DNA of 64,000 nt from Semisulcospira habei (taxonomy: Eukaryota; Mollusca; Gastropoda; Semisulcospiridae): positions 182,018,245 to 182,082,244 of the forward strand of contig BTPG01000005.1 in the NCBI GenBank assembly GCA_036245525.1, in the 5' to 3' direction. The notes under the pieces were generated by a model that searched no databases, was not told the DNA's origin, and saw only the letters and a list, made by a program, of their open reading frames with translations. The translations under genes and the position numbers were made by a program. This document shows, piece after piece, positions 50,251 through 60,708 of the stretch; position 1 is the first letter of the stretch; each line of letters starts with the position of its first letter.

Positions 50251-50254
50251 GTCG

Positions 50255-50753
50255 TTTCTGGCCGGTCTCATTGAAGTTTTGACAGATCTGAGAAGTCGTT
50301 TCTCGCCGTGTTCTTTGTCAGGTGAATTTTTTTGTTTATTTTCCCCTATCACGTTTCCGCAGCACCCTAATAGGGGCGAAAGGCCACACATCTTGACTCG
50401 TGTGCTCAAGTATTATAGAGCTACATCGTGTATGGTATATGGATAACCACGGAATCATAAAGCTACATCGTGTCTGGTGTATGAATAGAGACGGAAGACT
50501 TCGCATTAAGTCTATATCTATGCCGCGGTTCACTTTTGCTGAATTAATGAAACATAGCATCTGATTCTGATAAACACTGCACTACTTTTGCTTTGCTTGA
50601 CAGACCAATTCATTCAGCTGAAAAAAAGTAAAAGGTTTAAAAGTGTTTTTTTTAAAAAAAGATTCCGGGCTAAAGTTTGTCACCTTCACGCACAAGTGAG
50701 CCTTATTGTGCAATTTTGCACTCACTGCCTTCTCGTCTGGGTTTTAATCTCAT
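50255..50753. other. Unassigned stretch
   Basis: A short two-copy repeat around AGCTACATCGTGTNTGGTNT (50420 and 50461); no gene or element called. Confidence 0.4.
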
Positions 50754-50867
50754 TTAGCTCATTCAAGTCGCCCCGCGTCGAAAGCTGCGGAAATGTATAG
50801 CTTTGCCGCCGGCAACGCTATACGACACTTTCGCAGCTATGGATGCGGAGCATCTTGAATGAGTTAA
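50754..50867. mobile_element. Family D relative with different inner stem
   Basis: CTCATTCAAGTCGCCCCGCG and AAAGCTGCGG pair with CCGCAGCTTTC-type complement and CATCTTGAATGAG-TTAA (50864-50867). The stem word AGCTGCGGAAATGTATAGC is not shared with other D copies. Confidence 0.8.
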
Positions 50868-51215
50868 TTACGGGGTAGTGGCTTGACTAAAATTTAACTC
50901 TGTGATTTAAGTACAGGGTTGTGGCTTTGGCTTGACTTAGCTCTGTGATTTATTACCGGGTCGTGGCTTTGACTAGCATTTAACTGTGGGGTTTTGGCTT
51001 GACAACAAATTTAACTCTGATTTGACTACCGGTAGTGGCCTGGATAAAATGTAACTCTACGATTTGACCACCGGGCAGTGACCTGACTAATGTTTAATTC
51101 TGAAATTTAACTGCCGGGTAGGGGCTTGATTAAAATGTAACTCTGTGACCTAACTCAATACCGGGTGGTGGTTTGACGAACATTTGATTGAAGTACAGGA
51201 TAGTGGCTGGACTAA
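50868..51215. repeat. Degenerate ~45-bp tandem array
   Basis: About eight units with the pattern TACCGGGTNGTGGCTTGACT, AAAATTTAACTCTGTGATTT. It begins directly after the TTAA of the preceding D element. Confidence 0.8.
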
Positions 51216-51400
51216 AAATGTTGCCCCCATCGCTTCCAGTAATCAGGGATTTCGCACTGGCCGACGTTCACTTCAAAACAAATGAAATGGGACCCAAAAT
51301 GGTTGGTTGGTTGGTTAGTTCGGGGGTTTAACGTACACGGCACCGAAGCGGTGATAATGGACGGCCCTGAGGGGCGGGTTATGGGGGACAGTGAAATCTA

Positions 51401-52445
51401 GATAGAGGAGGGACTGATCCAAATGATAGAAGCGCTTTACAAGAACGCCTGCAGCGCGGTTCTACTTAACAATCAGTCAGGCGAGTTCTTCAGGACGACG
51501 ATCGGTGTCCGTCAAGGATGACTGCTCTCTCCTGTCCTTTTCAACATATTCCTGGAGAAGATCATGCAGGAAACCCTCCACGACCACCATACTTCAATCT
51601 CTATTGGTGGCAGATCCCTGTGCAATCTTCGATTCGCAGACGACATTGACCTCATGGCAGGCAGCAATAGTGAGCTCCAAAACCTGACAGACAAACTTTC
51701 AAGTAGCGCAGGGTCTTATGGCATGGAGATCAGTACGGATAAAAGCAAAGTGATGATCAACACCACAAGCGACAGCAGCAGCAACATTCACATGAACGGC
51801 CAGAAGCTAGAAGAGGTCAATAGCTTCAAGTACTTGGGAGCCACCCTGTCCAAAGACGGTAGTTGCATAGCAGAGATCCGTATCAGGATAGGTACAGCAA
51901 CATCCGCAATGGCCAGGCTGGACAGGATATGGCGAAGTAACTCCATCAGCTTCACCATCAAGTACAGGCTTTACAAGTCCCTCGTAGTGTCTATTCTACT
52001 CTACGGCTGTGAGACTTGGACACTGCTTGCAGACTCAGAAAAGAAAATCCAGGCCTTTGAGAACAAGTGCCTGAGGAAGTTGCTCCGCATCTCGTACCGC
52101 GAGCACAAGACCAACGAATATGTACGGAGCATCGTCACTTCCCTGGTGGGCCCACATGAACCCCTTCTGGCAACCGTGAAACGGCGCAAGCTTGCTTGGT
52201 TTGGCCACGTGACCCGACACAACACCTTGTCCAAGACTATCCTCCAAGGCACTCTCGAAGGAAGTCGTCGGCGAGGTCGTCAGAGAAAGAGTTGGGTCGC
52301 AAACATAAAAGAATGGACCGAACTCGAGATGCCAGACTTGCTTGCCACCGCCCAAAATAGAACTCAGTGGAGAGCACTGTCTGTTGCTGCTGCCTTTCAG
52401 TCCCCCCAACGCCCAGTTCGGGCAAGGGACTGATGATGATGATGA
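51401..52445 (+). mobile_element. 5'-truncated LINE with 9-bp target duplication
   Basis: TGAAATCTA flanks it at 51392-51400 and 52446-52454 and belongs to the SINE host. It ends with the stop codon merging into (TGA)n. A shorter copy of the same family is at 38616-38886. Confidence 0.92.
51405..52433 (+). pseudogene. LINE reverse transcriptase C-terminal half with UGA stop
   Basis: Reads GLIQMIEALYKNACSAVLLN, then GVRQG and an in-frame TGA at 51519-51521 where the family has Cys (GVRQGC), then LLSPVLFNIFLEKIMQ. FADDIDLMAGSNSELQNLTD, GMEISTDKSKVM, FKYLGATLSKDGS, LLYGCETWTL and FGHVTRHNTLSKTILQGTLE follow to a normal terminus. The first catalytic Asp region and the whole endonuclease are missing. 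It is dead twice over: by 5' truncation and by the stop. LINE clade not resolved (RTE- or Jockey-group style C-terminus). Confidence 0.9.
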
Positions 52446-52723
52446 TGAAATCTATTGCCTATGGAGTACGACCTGAACACTGATCAATTGAGGCGCACTG
52501 CATCTGTGCCACTTTGATTTACCCAGGACCTTTTCAAAGGACATGCTATGGAACAAGCCCGTCTCCCCCCCCCCCTACCCTCCCCCCCCCCCTGGATTGC
52601 GAGTCCAGCTACCGGGGCCGGGACGGGGGCTCAAAGCCTCGACCCGGCGATTCCCTTCGCTCTCTTGCTCCGACGCTTAACCGCCTGAGCCATTTCGGAC
52701 TCTCGGGACCCAAAAGGACATAA

Positions 52724-53128
52724 GGGGCGGTCCGTGGCGCAGTGGTTAAGGCGCCTGCCACCAATGCCAAAGGTGCGCGGTTCGATATCGGGTTCCGGCG
52801 TTGGACTTTTCTCCTCTGGTAAGTGTCACCGTTAATTCGGGCGGACCGTCGGGGGTTCTTTCTCCGGGTACTCCGGTTCTTCCACCCCCCCCCCCCCCCC
52901 TACTTTGGTACCGGTCTCAGGCCACTTTACAAGCGATCAAAAATTCTCTGTAACTTCAGTAGCTGACTGGCCCTTCGTTTGTCTTGTACTGTGTTTGTCT
53001 TAAATGGCGTAAATCCGTGTCTGTTTCGTGAGTGTGTGTGTTGGGTTTCAGGCGCGGCGCTTTGAGTCGATTTCCCCAAAAATTGAGAAAAAGCGCCTAT
53101 ATAATAACGGTATTATTATTATTATTAT
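52724..53128 (+). mobile_element. tRNA-derived SINE A, full length
   Basis: Head GGGGCGGTCCGTGGCGCAGT; A box TGGCGCAGTGG at 52735-52745 and B box GGTTCGATATC at 52779-52789, one difference from the GGTTCGANTCC consensus. The body includes TCTCAGGCCACTTTACAAGC and AAGCGCCTATATAATAACGG, tail (ATT)n. A headless minus-strand copy is at 38903-39166. Confidence 0.85.
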
Positions 53129-53144
53129 AAAAAACGCAGGACCA

Positions 53145-53210
53145 GCAAGCGACATAAATCCTCATGAACCCCCGCAATTGCGGGGGCGCATAAGGATTTA
53201 TGTCTCTTGC
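53145..53210. mobile_element. Family B hairpin, ATAAAT variant
   Basis: GCAAGCGACATAAATCCTCA pairs with AAGGATTTATGTCTCTTGC around CCCCCGCAATTGCGGGGG. ATAAATCC/GGATTTAT is in both arms. Flank GCAGCTGGGTAGGGTTCGCC recurs in the next copy. Confidence 0.9.
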
Positions 53211-53278
53211 AGCTGGGTAGGGTTCGCCTCGCCCCCGGGCAGTTAAGGGCAACAATGGGCATAAAGAGCACAGGATTA

Positions 53279-53368
53279 CAAGAGTCATAAATCCTCATGA
53301 GGCCCCGCAGGGTTTATGTCTCTTGCAGGTGGGTGGCGTTCGCCTTGCCCCGGCAGTTAAGGGGTTAA
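53279..53368. mobile_element. Family B element, partial arm deletion
   Basis: CAAGAGTCATAAATCCTCAT and GAGGCCCCGCA join to GGGTTTATGTCTCTTGCAGG. Right flank GTGGGTGGCGTTCGCCTTGC and GGCAGTTAAGGGG-TTAA (53365-53368), as in the copy ending at 7968. Confidence 0.85.
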
Positions 53369-53654
53369 CTATCGACTAAGGGGCTTGACTAACCACAGTC
53401 CCCGCTGTGCTTCAGCTCTCGGGTATTGGCATCGTCGGGCTGGCGTGGGGGCTCTGGGCGTTTTTGCTTACTAGAATTATGACATCCGTCATCGTGATTA
53501 TCTGAAGACTTTGACCCGGTTTTAAGTTCTTAGGTTACAGCGCCCTAGTTAGCACGCCTCCGCTCGGCCTGATCGTCTCAAGACCGGCCGTGCCCACGCC
53601 GACTTATAATTATAATGTTCTCAGGTTACAGTGCCCTAGTTCACAGTCATCTTA

Positions 53655-54113
53655 AGGCGTGTTTCCATATAGCGGCGCGAAAGCGGTGTCGACGGCGACA
53701 CCAATCGAGAACCGAAAAATAAAGGAGTGTTTCCATTATTATGCGGGACACGATAGCGGCGCGATTACTGTGCGACAGGCGACAGCAGCGCGACACCATT
53801 TTACCGCCCCATAGAGCGGTTCAGCCGGGGTCCTGCTGTGAAGTGAGGGTGACTTTTAGTATGTGACCCTGACAAACTGCAGCAATTTGAAACAACTTTA
53901 ACCCTCTTAGCCCCCAAGGTCCCATTTCTCAGATTTTGGAGGTGTTGCCCAACGACTGTGTAGCAGTTGCAGGATCCCGGGGCTAAAAGGGTTAATAGAG
54001 ACGCGATGCCGTCCGTCACGCCGCTATTTGAAAGCACATGAAGCGATTTTCAGCTACTTTTTGGCCGTGTGGACTACCGCGACAATATCGCTTAGCTATA
54101 TGAAAACACGCCT
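53655..54113. mobile_element. PIF/Harbinger-like MITE with a nested family A derivative
   Basis: Terminal repeats AGGCGTGTTTCCATATAGC (from 53655) and its near complement (ending CGCCT at 54113), one mismatch in 19. TTA flanks at 53652-53654 and 54114-54116. A 3-bp TWA duplication is the PIF/Harbinger signature (established). The interior has GCGGCGCGA and GCGCGACACC words on both strands. Confidence 0.75.
53898..53995. mobile_element. Family A element lacking its whole palindrome
   Basis: TTAA at 53898-53901 and 53992-53995. The left flank CCCTCTTAGCCCCCAAGGTC to AGCAGTTGCAGGA runs straight into TCCCGGGGCTAAAAGGG. The core is absent, a deletion between the GCAGGA-like words that border the stem. 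Confidence 0.9.
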
Positions 54114-54211
54114 TTACTCAGCAACATATTCAAGGCCCGGTGGATGGAACGGTCATGACGATCATAGCTAAAAAGAAAACCTACCCTCAAAAGTGGAGAA
54201 ATGTGTCTTAT

Positions 54212-54338
54212 TTAATCCTTTGGGTGTCTGTAGCGCTTTTTGTCGCGATGATTCCTGTAGGGTTAACCTTTTGACTGTCGAGATGATGCCTGTCGGAATC
54301 ACCTCGACAAAAAGCGCTACCGAGAGCCAACGGGTTAA
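54212..54338. mobile_element. Family E element with repeated left part
   Basis: TTAA at 54212-54215 and 54335-54338. After TTGTCGCGATGATTCCTGTA a second GGGTTAACCTTTTGACTGTC left end follows, then the right arm CACCTCGACAAAAAGCGCTA. Confidence 0.8.
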
Positions 54339-54459
54339 CTAGCTGAAGGCCTGCAGTTGAATAGGCGCTTGCCCTGAAAATTTGACGGAGACACACTATC
54401 GTGACCCGCAACAACGTCTGCGGTGTCATAGTCGATTCATCTCCCGCGGTTGGCGCTGG

Positions 54460-54526
54460 GTGGGGGGTGGGGGGGGGGGGGGTGTGGGGCGGGGGGGTGG
54501 GGTGAAAAGTCAGTGAACCGTGTCAC

Positions 54527-54568
<42 letters not shown>
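54460..54568. repeat. G-rich tract and (CT)n
   Basis: G runs at 54460-54500 and (CT)n at 54532-54568. Confidence 0.9.
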
Positions 54569-54572
<4 letters not shown>

Positions 54573-55188
54573 GGTCCCGTCTGTCAATGAGACCTTGCGA
54601 GGTAAATCCGGGTGGCTAGTCTTCAAAGCCGGAAACTGACACGCCCACAGACCCGTTCTCTTAAAGAACACCGATGAAAATGATCCTGCTTCTTGTCATC
54701 AAGAGCTATGCCTCTTGAAGATGTCCAGGAGTTTATCGTTTGTCTGGGGTATCCAGTTGGTAACCCATCACTTCATATGAAACAGCATACATTTCAACGT
54801 GGTCGCTCGGAAAGTATGTGGAGATCTCTCCAAGGTGACTTCTCTGGATTTTTTACTATATAAGGAGTCCTGGTTTGGAGCACGGAAGCTGGTAAGGTTT
54901 TTTTTTGTTGTTGTTGTGGTTTTTTTTGTGTGTGTTTGTTTGTTTGTTTGAGTTTTTTTTGTTTGTTTGTTTGTTATGTTTTGTCTTGACCAGAGATTTT
55001 ACGGTAAACAAACTTCCCCTCTTCTTTGCATAGCGTGCACAGGCCTATTATGTAAACACCGGACAAAACAAAATGTCAAGGACCCAAATGTTTTGTTTTT
55101 GTTGTTGCTGTACCTGGCCTTCGTCCGTAAGCGGATTACAGCTAGTTTGCGCACACAACAAGTGTGGTTTGTCACCGAATTAGCGTTG
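54569..55188. other. Unassigned, T-rich
   Basis: GT-rich and T-rich runs (54897-54975). No gene recognised. Confidence 0.4.
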
Positions 55189-55295
55189 TTAACCCGTTCA
55201 GTGCCGAGAAAATCCGAACATCACCCAGCTGCAAGAGGCATAGATCGTCATGAGCCCCCGCAGTTGCGGGGGCTCATGAGGATCTCTGCCTCTTG
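55189..55295. mobile_element. Family B element
   Basis: TTAA at 55189-55192; hairpin 55231-55295 with near-consensus arms around CCCCCGCAGTTGCGGGGG. Right flank TCCATGTTCTTGGGACAGCT as in other long B copies. Confidence 0.88.
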
Positions 55296-55359
55296 ATGAC
55301 ATCACTTTGAATCCATGTTCTTGGGACAGCTGGGACATTTTGGTGTTGAATTAACACAG

Positions 55360-55677
55360 GATACACAAACCTTCTCTGTCTGCGGTCCATCCACCTGGAA
55401 CACCGTCCCACTCTCTCTCCCTCAGAAACCCTCTCTCTCCTCCTTCCAGTCCACCCTCAAAACGCACCTCTTTCAACATTTCTAGCACTCTAACGCCACC
55501 GCCCTCCCCCCCCCCCCCCCTTTCAAGCTGAAAGCGTAATGTATTTGTGATATGTGAGTCATTGTTAAAAGCGTGCACATGCGTGCGTGAGTTGTGAGTG
55601 CGCGCTTAGTGTTATAATTATTATAAGATACGCGCATTAAAAATACCGTAATTATTATTTATTTATTATTAAACTAT
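55360..55677 (+). mobile_element. LINE 3' end (CR1/L2-like)
   Basis: A frame reads FSVCGPSTWNTVPLSLPQKP, then SFQSTLKTHLFQHF and a stop, the usual C-terminal motif of CR1/L2-group LINEs. The 3' UTR (GCGCGCTTAGTGTTATAATT) also occurs inverted at 40780-40935. Confidence 0.75.
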
Positions 55678-56073
55678 TAAACGCTATCTGCGTACTAACT
55701 GGCACTGAACAGGTTAAAGCGAACTGCGCTGCAGGGCGGGAGTTTTACTGCTACAATGCACAGCGGATACAACTCATACAATGTTGTCCAGCCTCGTGGA
55801 AGACTTTTCTGCTTATCGTTTAACAAACCATGTGAGTAGACACGTGACACAGGTGTGCTGCTGTCCCATGTGCTGCAGCTAAGGAATTCTGCAACGTACA
55901 AAGGAGAAGAAGAGTAGAGAAGTCTTTCATATCACGCCATTCAAACTGTATAATAGCCCTTTAATAGCGCTAGTAGCCCATTTGTGCAAAATGTATTGCA
56001 ACATTAGCCCATTTGTGCAAAATGTATTGCAGTACGAATGAAGAACGTTTATAACGGAGATCCTGATTGGCTA
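55678..56073. other. Unassigned stretch
   Basis: A short tandem copy of AGCCCATTTGTGCAAAATGT (55976 and 56004). Nothing else recognised. Confidence 0.4.
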
Positions 56074-56267
56074 TTAACCCGCCTCACTGCCAGTGGAAGC
56101 AGTGTGTGTTTTTGAAGTCAGTCCCCTTGTCCAAATAACACGGATGCAAAGTGTTGTCCGCAAGAGACATAGATCCTCATCAGCCCCCGCAACTGCGGGG
56201 GCTGATGAGGATCTATGTCTCTTGCAGTTGGATTGTGTTCACTTTTTCTCGGCAGTACAAGGGTTAA
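56074..56267. mobile_element. Complete family B element, TTAA on both ends
   Basis: TTAA at 56074-56077 and 56264-56267, 194 bp. Hairpin 56160-56225 with ATCAGCCCCCGC/GCGGGGGCTGAT, where the CATGAG/CTCATG of other copies is CATCAG/CTGATG in both arms. Best reference copy for the family. Confidence 0.92.
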
Positions 56268-56825
56268 TTTTTGCCTAAAACAGGTCCGTTTAATCCGACC
56301 TTTGTTATATCCGACGTCGTGATAAGAGAAATCGTCCTGCAGTACATTGCACTCAAAGCCTGTTTGTGGCGCAATGTCATTGCCGTTGTGGGGTGTGGGG
56401 TGGGGGGGATAGGAGGTGGATGGTGGGTGGTGGGTGGGGGAGGAAGTTCACGCTGTGTATCTCCCTCGATTCGCTACTTCTGATCAGAGGTAGCGAACCG
56501 AGGGAGCCAACCAGTGTGGTGAAAAATCAGACGTGACATCTTGCGACCTGAGCGTTATTACGTCATCTGTAAGGAAAGGAGTCGAGGATGTTTGCTTTTC
56601 CATCATCATCGAAGATCGATTACCCAGTGAGCTCCTCCACCTTAGAGACATCGATATATATATGTGACCTTGTGCAGATTGCTGGGGTCTGTTTCAATGG
56701 TTTTGAACGAACGAGAAAAAAAAAAAAAAAACCGAGTGTCGTTCAGATTATAATGCTGCGAGCGCTTCGGTCATTAGCAGGTCACGAGTTGGTGTGCCGT
56801 GAATGCGCCTCCTTGTGTAAAAGGC

Positions 56826-56960
56826 AGACCAGAAGCGTGACATCCGAGCGTGTAAACTGAAAGGGAAGCAATATCAAACAAGGAAAGAAACCACTCTTCA
56901 GAAAATAAACACACACCCTTTTTTTTTTTATTTTTTAAAAGCGTCCTTTTTTTCAATGTT
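56826..56960. repeat. Family K half copy
   Basis: GCGTGACATCCGAGCGTGTA, AAGGAAAGAAACCACTCTTC and GAAAATAAACACAC resemble the K left arm; no right arm found. Confidence 0.45.
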
Positions 56961-57027
56961 GGTTGTTTTCTATCGCTATAGTGTCCCTCCGTTTCAAAGC
57001 AGCAATGAGAAACTTATGAATGCCCGC

Positions 57028-57092
57028 GTGCTGGTTTGTGATTTTGGACCTTAAGGCTGAAAGCCGTAAGGTCCAATATCACAGACCAGCAC
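57028..57092. repeat. Family F hairpin
   Basis: GTGCTGGTTTGTGATTTTGG, ACCTTAAGGCT, GAA loop, and complement. The AAGG/CCTT variant is in both arms. Confidence 0.88.
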
Positions 57093-57289
57093 ACACATCC
57101 CCCGGGTTGGATTACAGTTAGCGGGTTGAAGAACTGGTAACAGGCGAACGTCCTTTTCTTCTTTTTTCCCGCTTGAGATACTTTTCAGATCTTGTCAGAT
57201 TATGTCACTACCCATGCAATTTCGGGGGAGGACGGGGGGGGGGGGGGGGGGGGGACGCCCTCGCTGGCAAGAGGCAGGTTAGTTTAGTT

Positions 57290-57615
57290 AGTTAGTTCGG
57301 GTTTAACGTCCACAGCACCGAGGTGATCTTGGACGGCCTTGACGGGCGGGTTATGGGGGACAGGGAAATCTATTGCCTATAGAGTACGACCTGAACACTG
57401 ATCAACTCAGGCGCACTCACTGAGCTGAGCACTCCAACTGTGCCACTTTGATTTACCAGGACCTTTCAACGGACATGCTATTGAACAAATCCGTTTTTCC
57501 CCCTGGATTGTGAGTCCAGCTACTGGGGCTGGGACGGGATTTGAACCCACGACCCGGCGATTCCCTTCGCTCTCCTGCTCCGACGTTTAACCGCCTGAGC
57601 TATTTCGGACTCATT
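57290..57615 (-). mobile_element. tRNA-derived SINE B
   Basis: On the minus strand the head carries an A-box-like TAGCTCAGGCGG and the B box GGTTCAAATCC; body with CTGGACTCACAATCCAGGGG and CCTGAGTTGATCAGTGTTCA; tail (AACT)n at 57290. A tRNA-gene reading is unlikely because body and tail recur at 51301-52706. Confidence 0.85.
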
Positions 57616-58710
57616 CAAGAGGCAGGGCATGCGGATGGGCTGATCAGACGTGGCGAGAAACCTGATGAAACAGTTTCAGTCCAGGAACAGAGCCAAGAGC
57701 ACCGCACAGCACGGTCCATCGCCTCCGTATGTGGAGAAAGGCAGTGGGCTTTGGGCAGACTTGAAAAGACGGAAGAGACCCGTAAGGCATCGGACCAGTA
57801 TCTAGAGGAAGTCTTGGAAGACTTCTGTTGGGTGGGGATGGGGCGCCTATGGGCTTTTCCGAGCGCAGAGATCACGTCCTTGACGGAAGCGAACTGAACT
57901 CATTTTGGCAAGTTCTGCCGGCTTTTTGTCCTAAGGAACATTCCAGACGGAATACAGATTGACGAAAAATGTCATTATGTCTCTTCTCACCCAATGGCTT
58001 TGCCAATATCCCATCCACTTCCGTGACCAAGAGGTTCAGACGTTATAACTACGCGCTAAGCTCTACCTACTAAGCACGGTATGTAGATGAAACTAGAGTG
58101 TTTGATTAGCTAATCCGGCACTACCTTGGGCTAATATAAACGATCATGCACTACTCCTGGTGTCTCATGGTCCAGCAATCCTCAGTCAGTTGGACACGGA
58201 CAAGAGACGGTAATTTTGATGAATTTCAGAGACAGTTGGTTTGTATGTGTTTTATGTCCGCGGGGTTTTTCCAGATAGTGTTTTCCATCTTCTGTGTCTT
58301 TGGTGCCGTCGGCAATGACGTAATACATTTTTTTTTGTCTTGAGAGCGTTGTATGATAGTTTGCAGGCCATGCAGACGTAATTTAGCGTACATTTCTTTG
58401 GCATCGAGTGCCTTCTACTTTAGCATTTGGGCGTAGCCAGAGATGGGGATTTTATTCGTTAATGATGATAGCTTGCCAACACTTGTTTGCTTTGTGTGTC
58501 TAGGGGCAGTTGTTCACAATTCGGAAAAACGGTACCGAAAAAAGAAGCCCCCCCCCCCCCCCCTCGTCTCTCCCCACGAGACAGCAAAGAACCAAAATCA
58601 CCCAACAAAACAACCAAGCAGTTACAAACGCAACCACTGGGCAGCCCAGCCACACAGCCAACCAAAGCAACCATCAACCAACGAAACAGCCAGCCAACCA
58701 TTTAACATAT
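57616..58710. other. Unassigned stretch
   Basis: An open frame to 57897 (KASDQYLEEVLEDFCWVGMG) has no recognised domain and starts in the SINE, so I do not call it. A C run lies at 58549-58563. Confidence 0.4.
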
Positions 58711-58907
58711 TTAACCCGGCGCTCTGCAACAGGAGATGGCTCGACCATGATAATTCAAGGTTAGTGCCAGAGTAGCTTGGCGCCTGAAGGCGCCAAGATA
58801 CTCTGGCATTAACCTTAAATTATCATGGTCGAGCCATCTTCTTCAACTGGTACGCAGTCGGAAATTGACAACTCCAAAATTTTTGGGCAATGCGGCTGAG
58901 GGGTTAA
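58711..58907. mobile_element. Family A hairpin element, GGTTA variant
   Basis: TTAA at 58711-58714 and 58904-58907. Arms AAGGTTAGTGCCAGAGTAGC and complement with two mismatches; GGTTA and GAGTA replace GGGTA and GATTA on both sides. Confidence 0.9.
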
Positions 58908-58976
58908 AAAAAACAACCTTGTTTAGCATTTGTTTTAACAGGTATCTTCTTCTTGTTACGAAGTCTTTTCTATGCG

Positions 58977-59334
58977 CCCTGGGGGACTTGGGTGGGGTTA
59001 ACTACTTTTTAGTTCCCAGGGTCACCCTGGTCAGCCCCACAGGGTGGGTTTTTCCTCTATTCTGGGGCATGTGTTTCTGTCTACCTTTGGTCCATTCACC
59101 TGTATTTCCCCTTTTTTAAACTCTCCCTACTGTCTGCACGGCCTGTAGCTCTTGATACTGGATGTGTGTTGCTAAATGGTCTTAGCTTTATTTATCGTAT
59201 CAGACCGGCTGGTGACATACATTCAATATTCTGTTTAGTTTTGTTTTTTTTTTCACGGGCAGTGCAGGCAAATCCTGAGAAAGTCTTGTTGCTGTCGGGA
59301 CGTTAAATTAAGCAACGTACAACCAACCAACCAA
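58977..59334 (+). mobile_element. SINE-like element C with ~12-bp duplication
   Basis: Flanked by CTTTTCTATGCG (58965-58976) and CTTCTCTATGCG (59335-59346), 11 of 12 bases equal. Starts CCCTGGGGGACTTGGGTGGG; tail (AACC)n, which differs from the ACAATCAATGT tail of the copy at 45781. Confidence 0.85.
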
Positions 59335-59350
59335 CTTCTCTATGCGAAAC

Positions 59351-59410
59351 GGTCTGTGAGTTTAGACCTTACGTTCGTAGGCCGTAAGGTCCAAAATCAC
59401 AAACTAGTAC
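59351..59410. repeat. Family F hairpin, diverged
   Basis: GGTCTGTGAGTTTAGACCTT pairs with AAGGTCCAAAATCACAAACT, around ACGTTCGTAGGCCGT. Confidence 0.75.
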
Positions 59411-59529
59411 AGATTATACTGATCCGGTTCCAGTTTCTATCGTTTATTTGCGTATCTGGCCCACAAAGCTATTTTGGTTGCTGCTTTATTTATGGGTTCA
59501 GTTCTCATTTACTGGCTAGTTAGGTGAGA

Positions 59530-60062
59530 GAAAACAACAACATTCCAACGAAGAGACAAATTAACACACTTAGAGAAGACAGCAACAACTGAATTTATTA
59601 ATATTTCGGTTTAAACCTTCTTTTTTTTTTTTTTTCTCCAAACTAGACGTATACAAACAAGCGTGTCATTTGCTGATTATCTTTTCGTGTGAAGTGGCAA
59701 CTTGTGTATTGTTCGTTTGTCCTTTTGAAGCTAAGATTAACTCATTCAGCCCGACGACCGTGTTTCCAAAATTTTGGAGGCGTCATCTAACGACTATGCA
59801 CCTATTGCAGGAGATGGATCGACCATGATAATTCAAGGGTAGTGCCAGATTAGCTTGGCGCCGACAGGCGCCAAGCTAATCTGGCACTACCCTTGAATTA
59901 TCATGTTCGACCCATCCCCTGCTGTAGTGCGTCAGGGCTGAATGAGTTAAAAGGACAATTACAAGACAGTTTATCAATGCTTATCGTTAAAACCCGAAAT
60001 ATTAATAAATTGTCTTGTAATCGTCCTTTCTAAGCGTGTTTCTTTCCTCGTTTCACATGCTT
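59530..60062. repeat. Family K palindrome split by a family A element
   Basis: AACAACATTCCAACGAAGAG, ACACACTTAGAGAAGACAGC and TTTATTAATATTTCGG on the left; CCGAAATATTAATAAATTGT, CTAAGCGTGTTTCTTTCCTC on the right. A TTAA in the loop took the A element at 59737-59950. Confidence 0.75.
59737..59950. mobile_element. Family A hairpin element, CAGCCCGACG end subtype
   Basis: TTAA at 59737-59740 and 59947-59950. Ends CTCATTCAGCCCGACG and CGTCAGGGCTGAATGAG are inverted; core perfect but for one base, loop GACA. Confidence 0.93.
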
Positions 60063-60708
60063 TGCGGTCACTGTTTTTTTTTTTTTTTTTTCGTCTGGAA
60101 TTTTTTGTGGTTTTTTTTTTTTCATATTTGTCCATAGGGATTCTGAGGCGATAGACAGCTGGTTCTTTTCCCGTCGTATAGGTGCAGGAACTGACAGTTT
60201 ACCATCCGTAAGTTCCAAAATCACAGACCGGCACACGGGCTATATGAAACACACGCCCAGTGGCCTTCTTTGATCCCCAAATCGAATAAGGCACGATGCT
60301 AGCCGATGATCGCAGACCAGCACACAGATGACTGTTGCAGAAACGTTAGGTTCAGATTCATGGAGCAACACATATCTGCACGATGAACGCCCAGGATGAT
60401 AGCTAGGACCCACGCGGTAGTCAGAGGCCTTTATGATGGACGAAACCTTCCTGCCACGTAGAGGAGTAGCTTGACTACGCGGTGATCGGGGAGTAACACA
60501 CCAAAACGGCCCGTAAGTCGGCTTGACCCGCCGTCTCTTTTGCGTGCGCTTTTCCCCACGCCAAATTTGCCCATTTTTCCACAAAGTCGCCTGAAACAAA
60601 GTTTAGAGGTCTCACAAAATCACACACCAGCACACAACTTTACAAATGAGTACCGGAAGTGAAAAAAATCTGGGAAAAAATGTGTAAGAAAACTGAAAAA
60701 TGTTAGCC
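60063..60708. other. Unassigned, with scattered family F words
   Basis: T runs at 60074-60122 and F half-arms (TCCAAAATCACAGACCGGCA at 60213, CGCAGACCAGCACAC at 60310, AAAATCACACACCAGCACAC at 60615). No gene called. Confidence 0.45.

Larger units (their letters stand above)
51301..52706 (-). mobile_element. tRNA-derived SINE B split by a LINE
   Basis: Minus-strand SINE: tRNA-like head at about 52706-52625, body 52624-52446, then 51400-51301 with the GTTAAACCCCCGAAC and (AACC)n tail. The LINE at 51401-52445 lies inside. The intact relative is 57290-57615. Confidence 0.85.

Noticed and set aside
52724..52800. tRNA gene
   Set aside because: SINE A head; the body and (ATT)n tail recur at 38903-39166.
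57541..57897. 118-codon plus-strand frame
   Set aside because: Begins inside SINE B on its antisense strand; the remainder has no recognised domain or splice signals.
60240..60599. 119-codon minus-strand frame
   Set aside because: No recognisable motif, and it overlaps family F word fragments.
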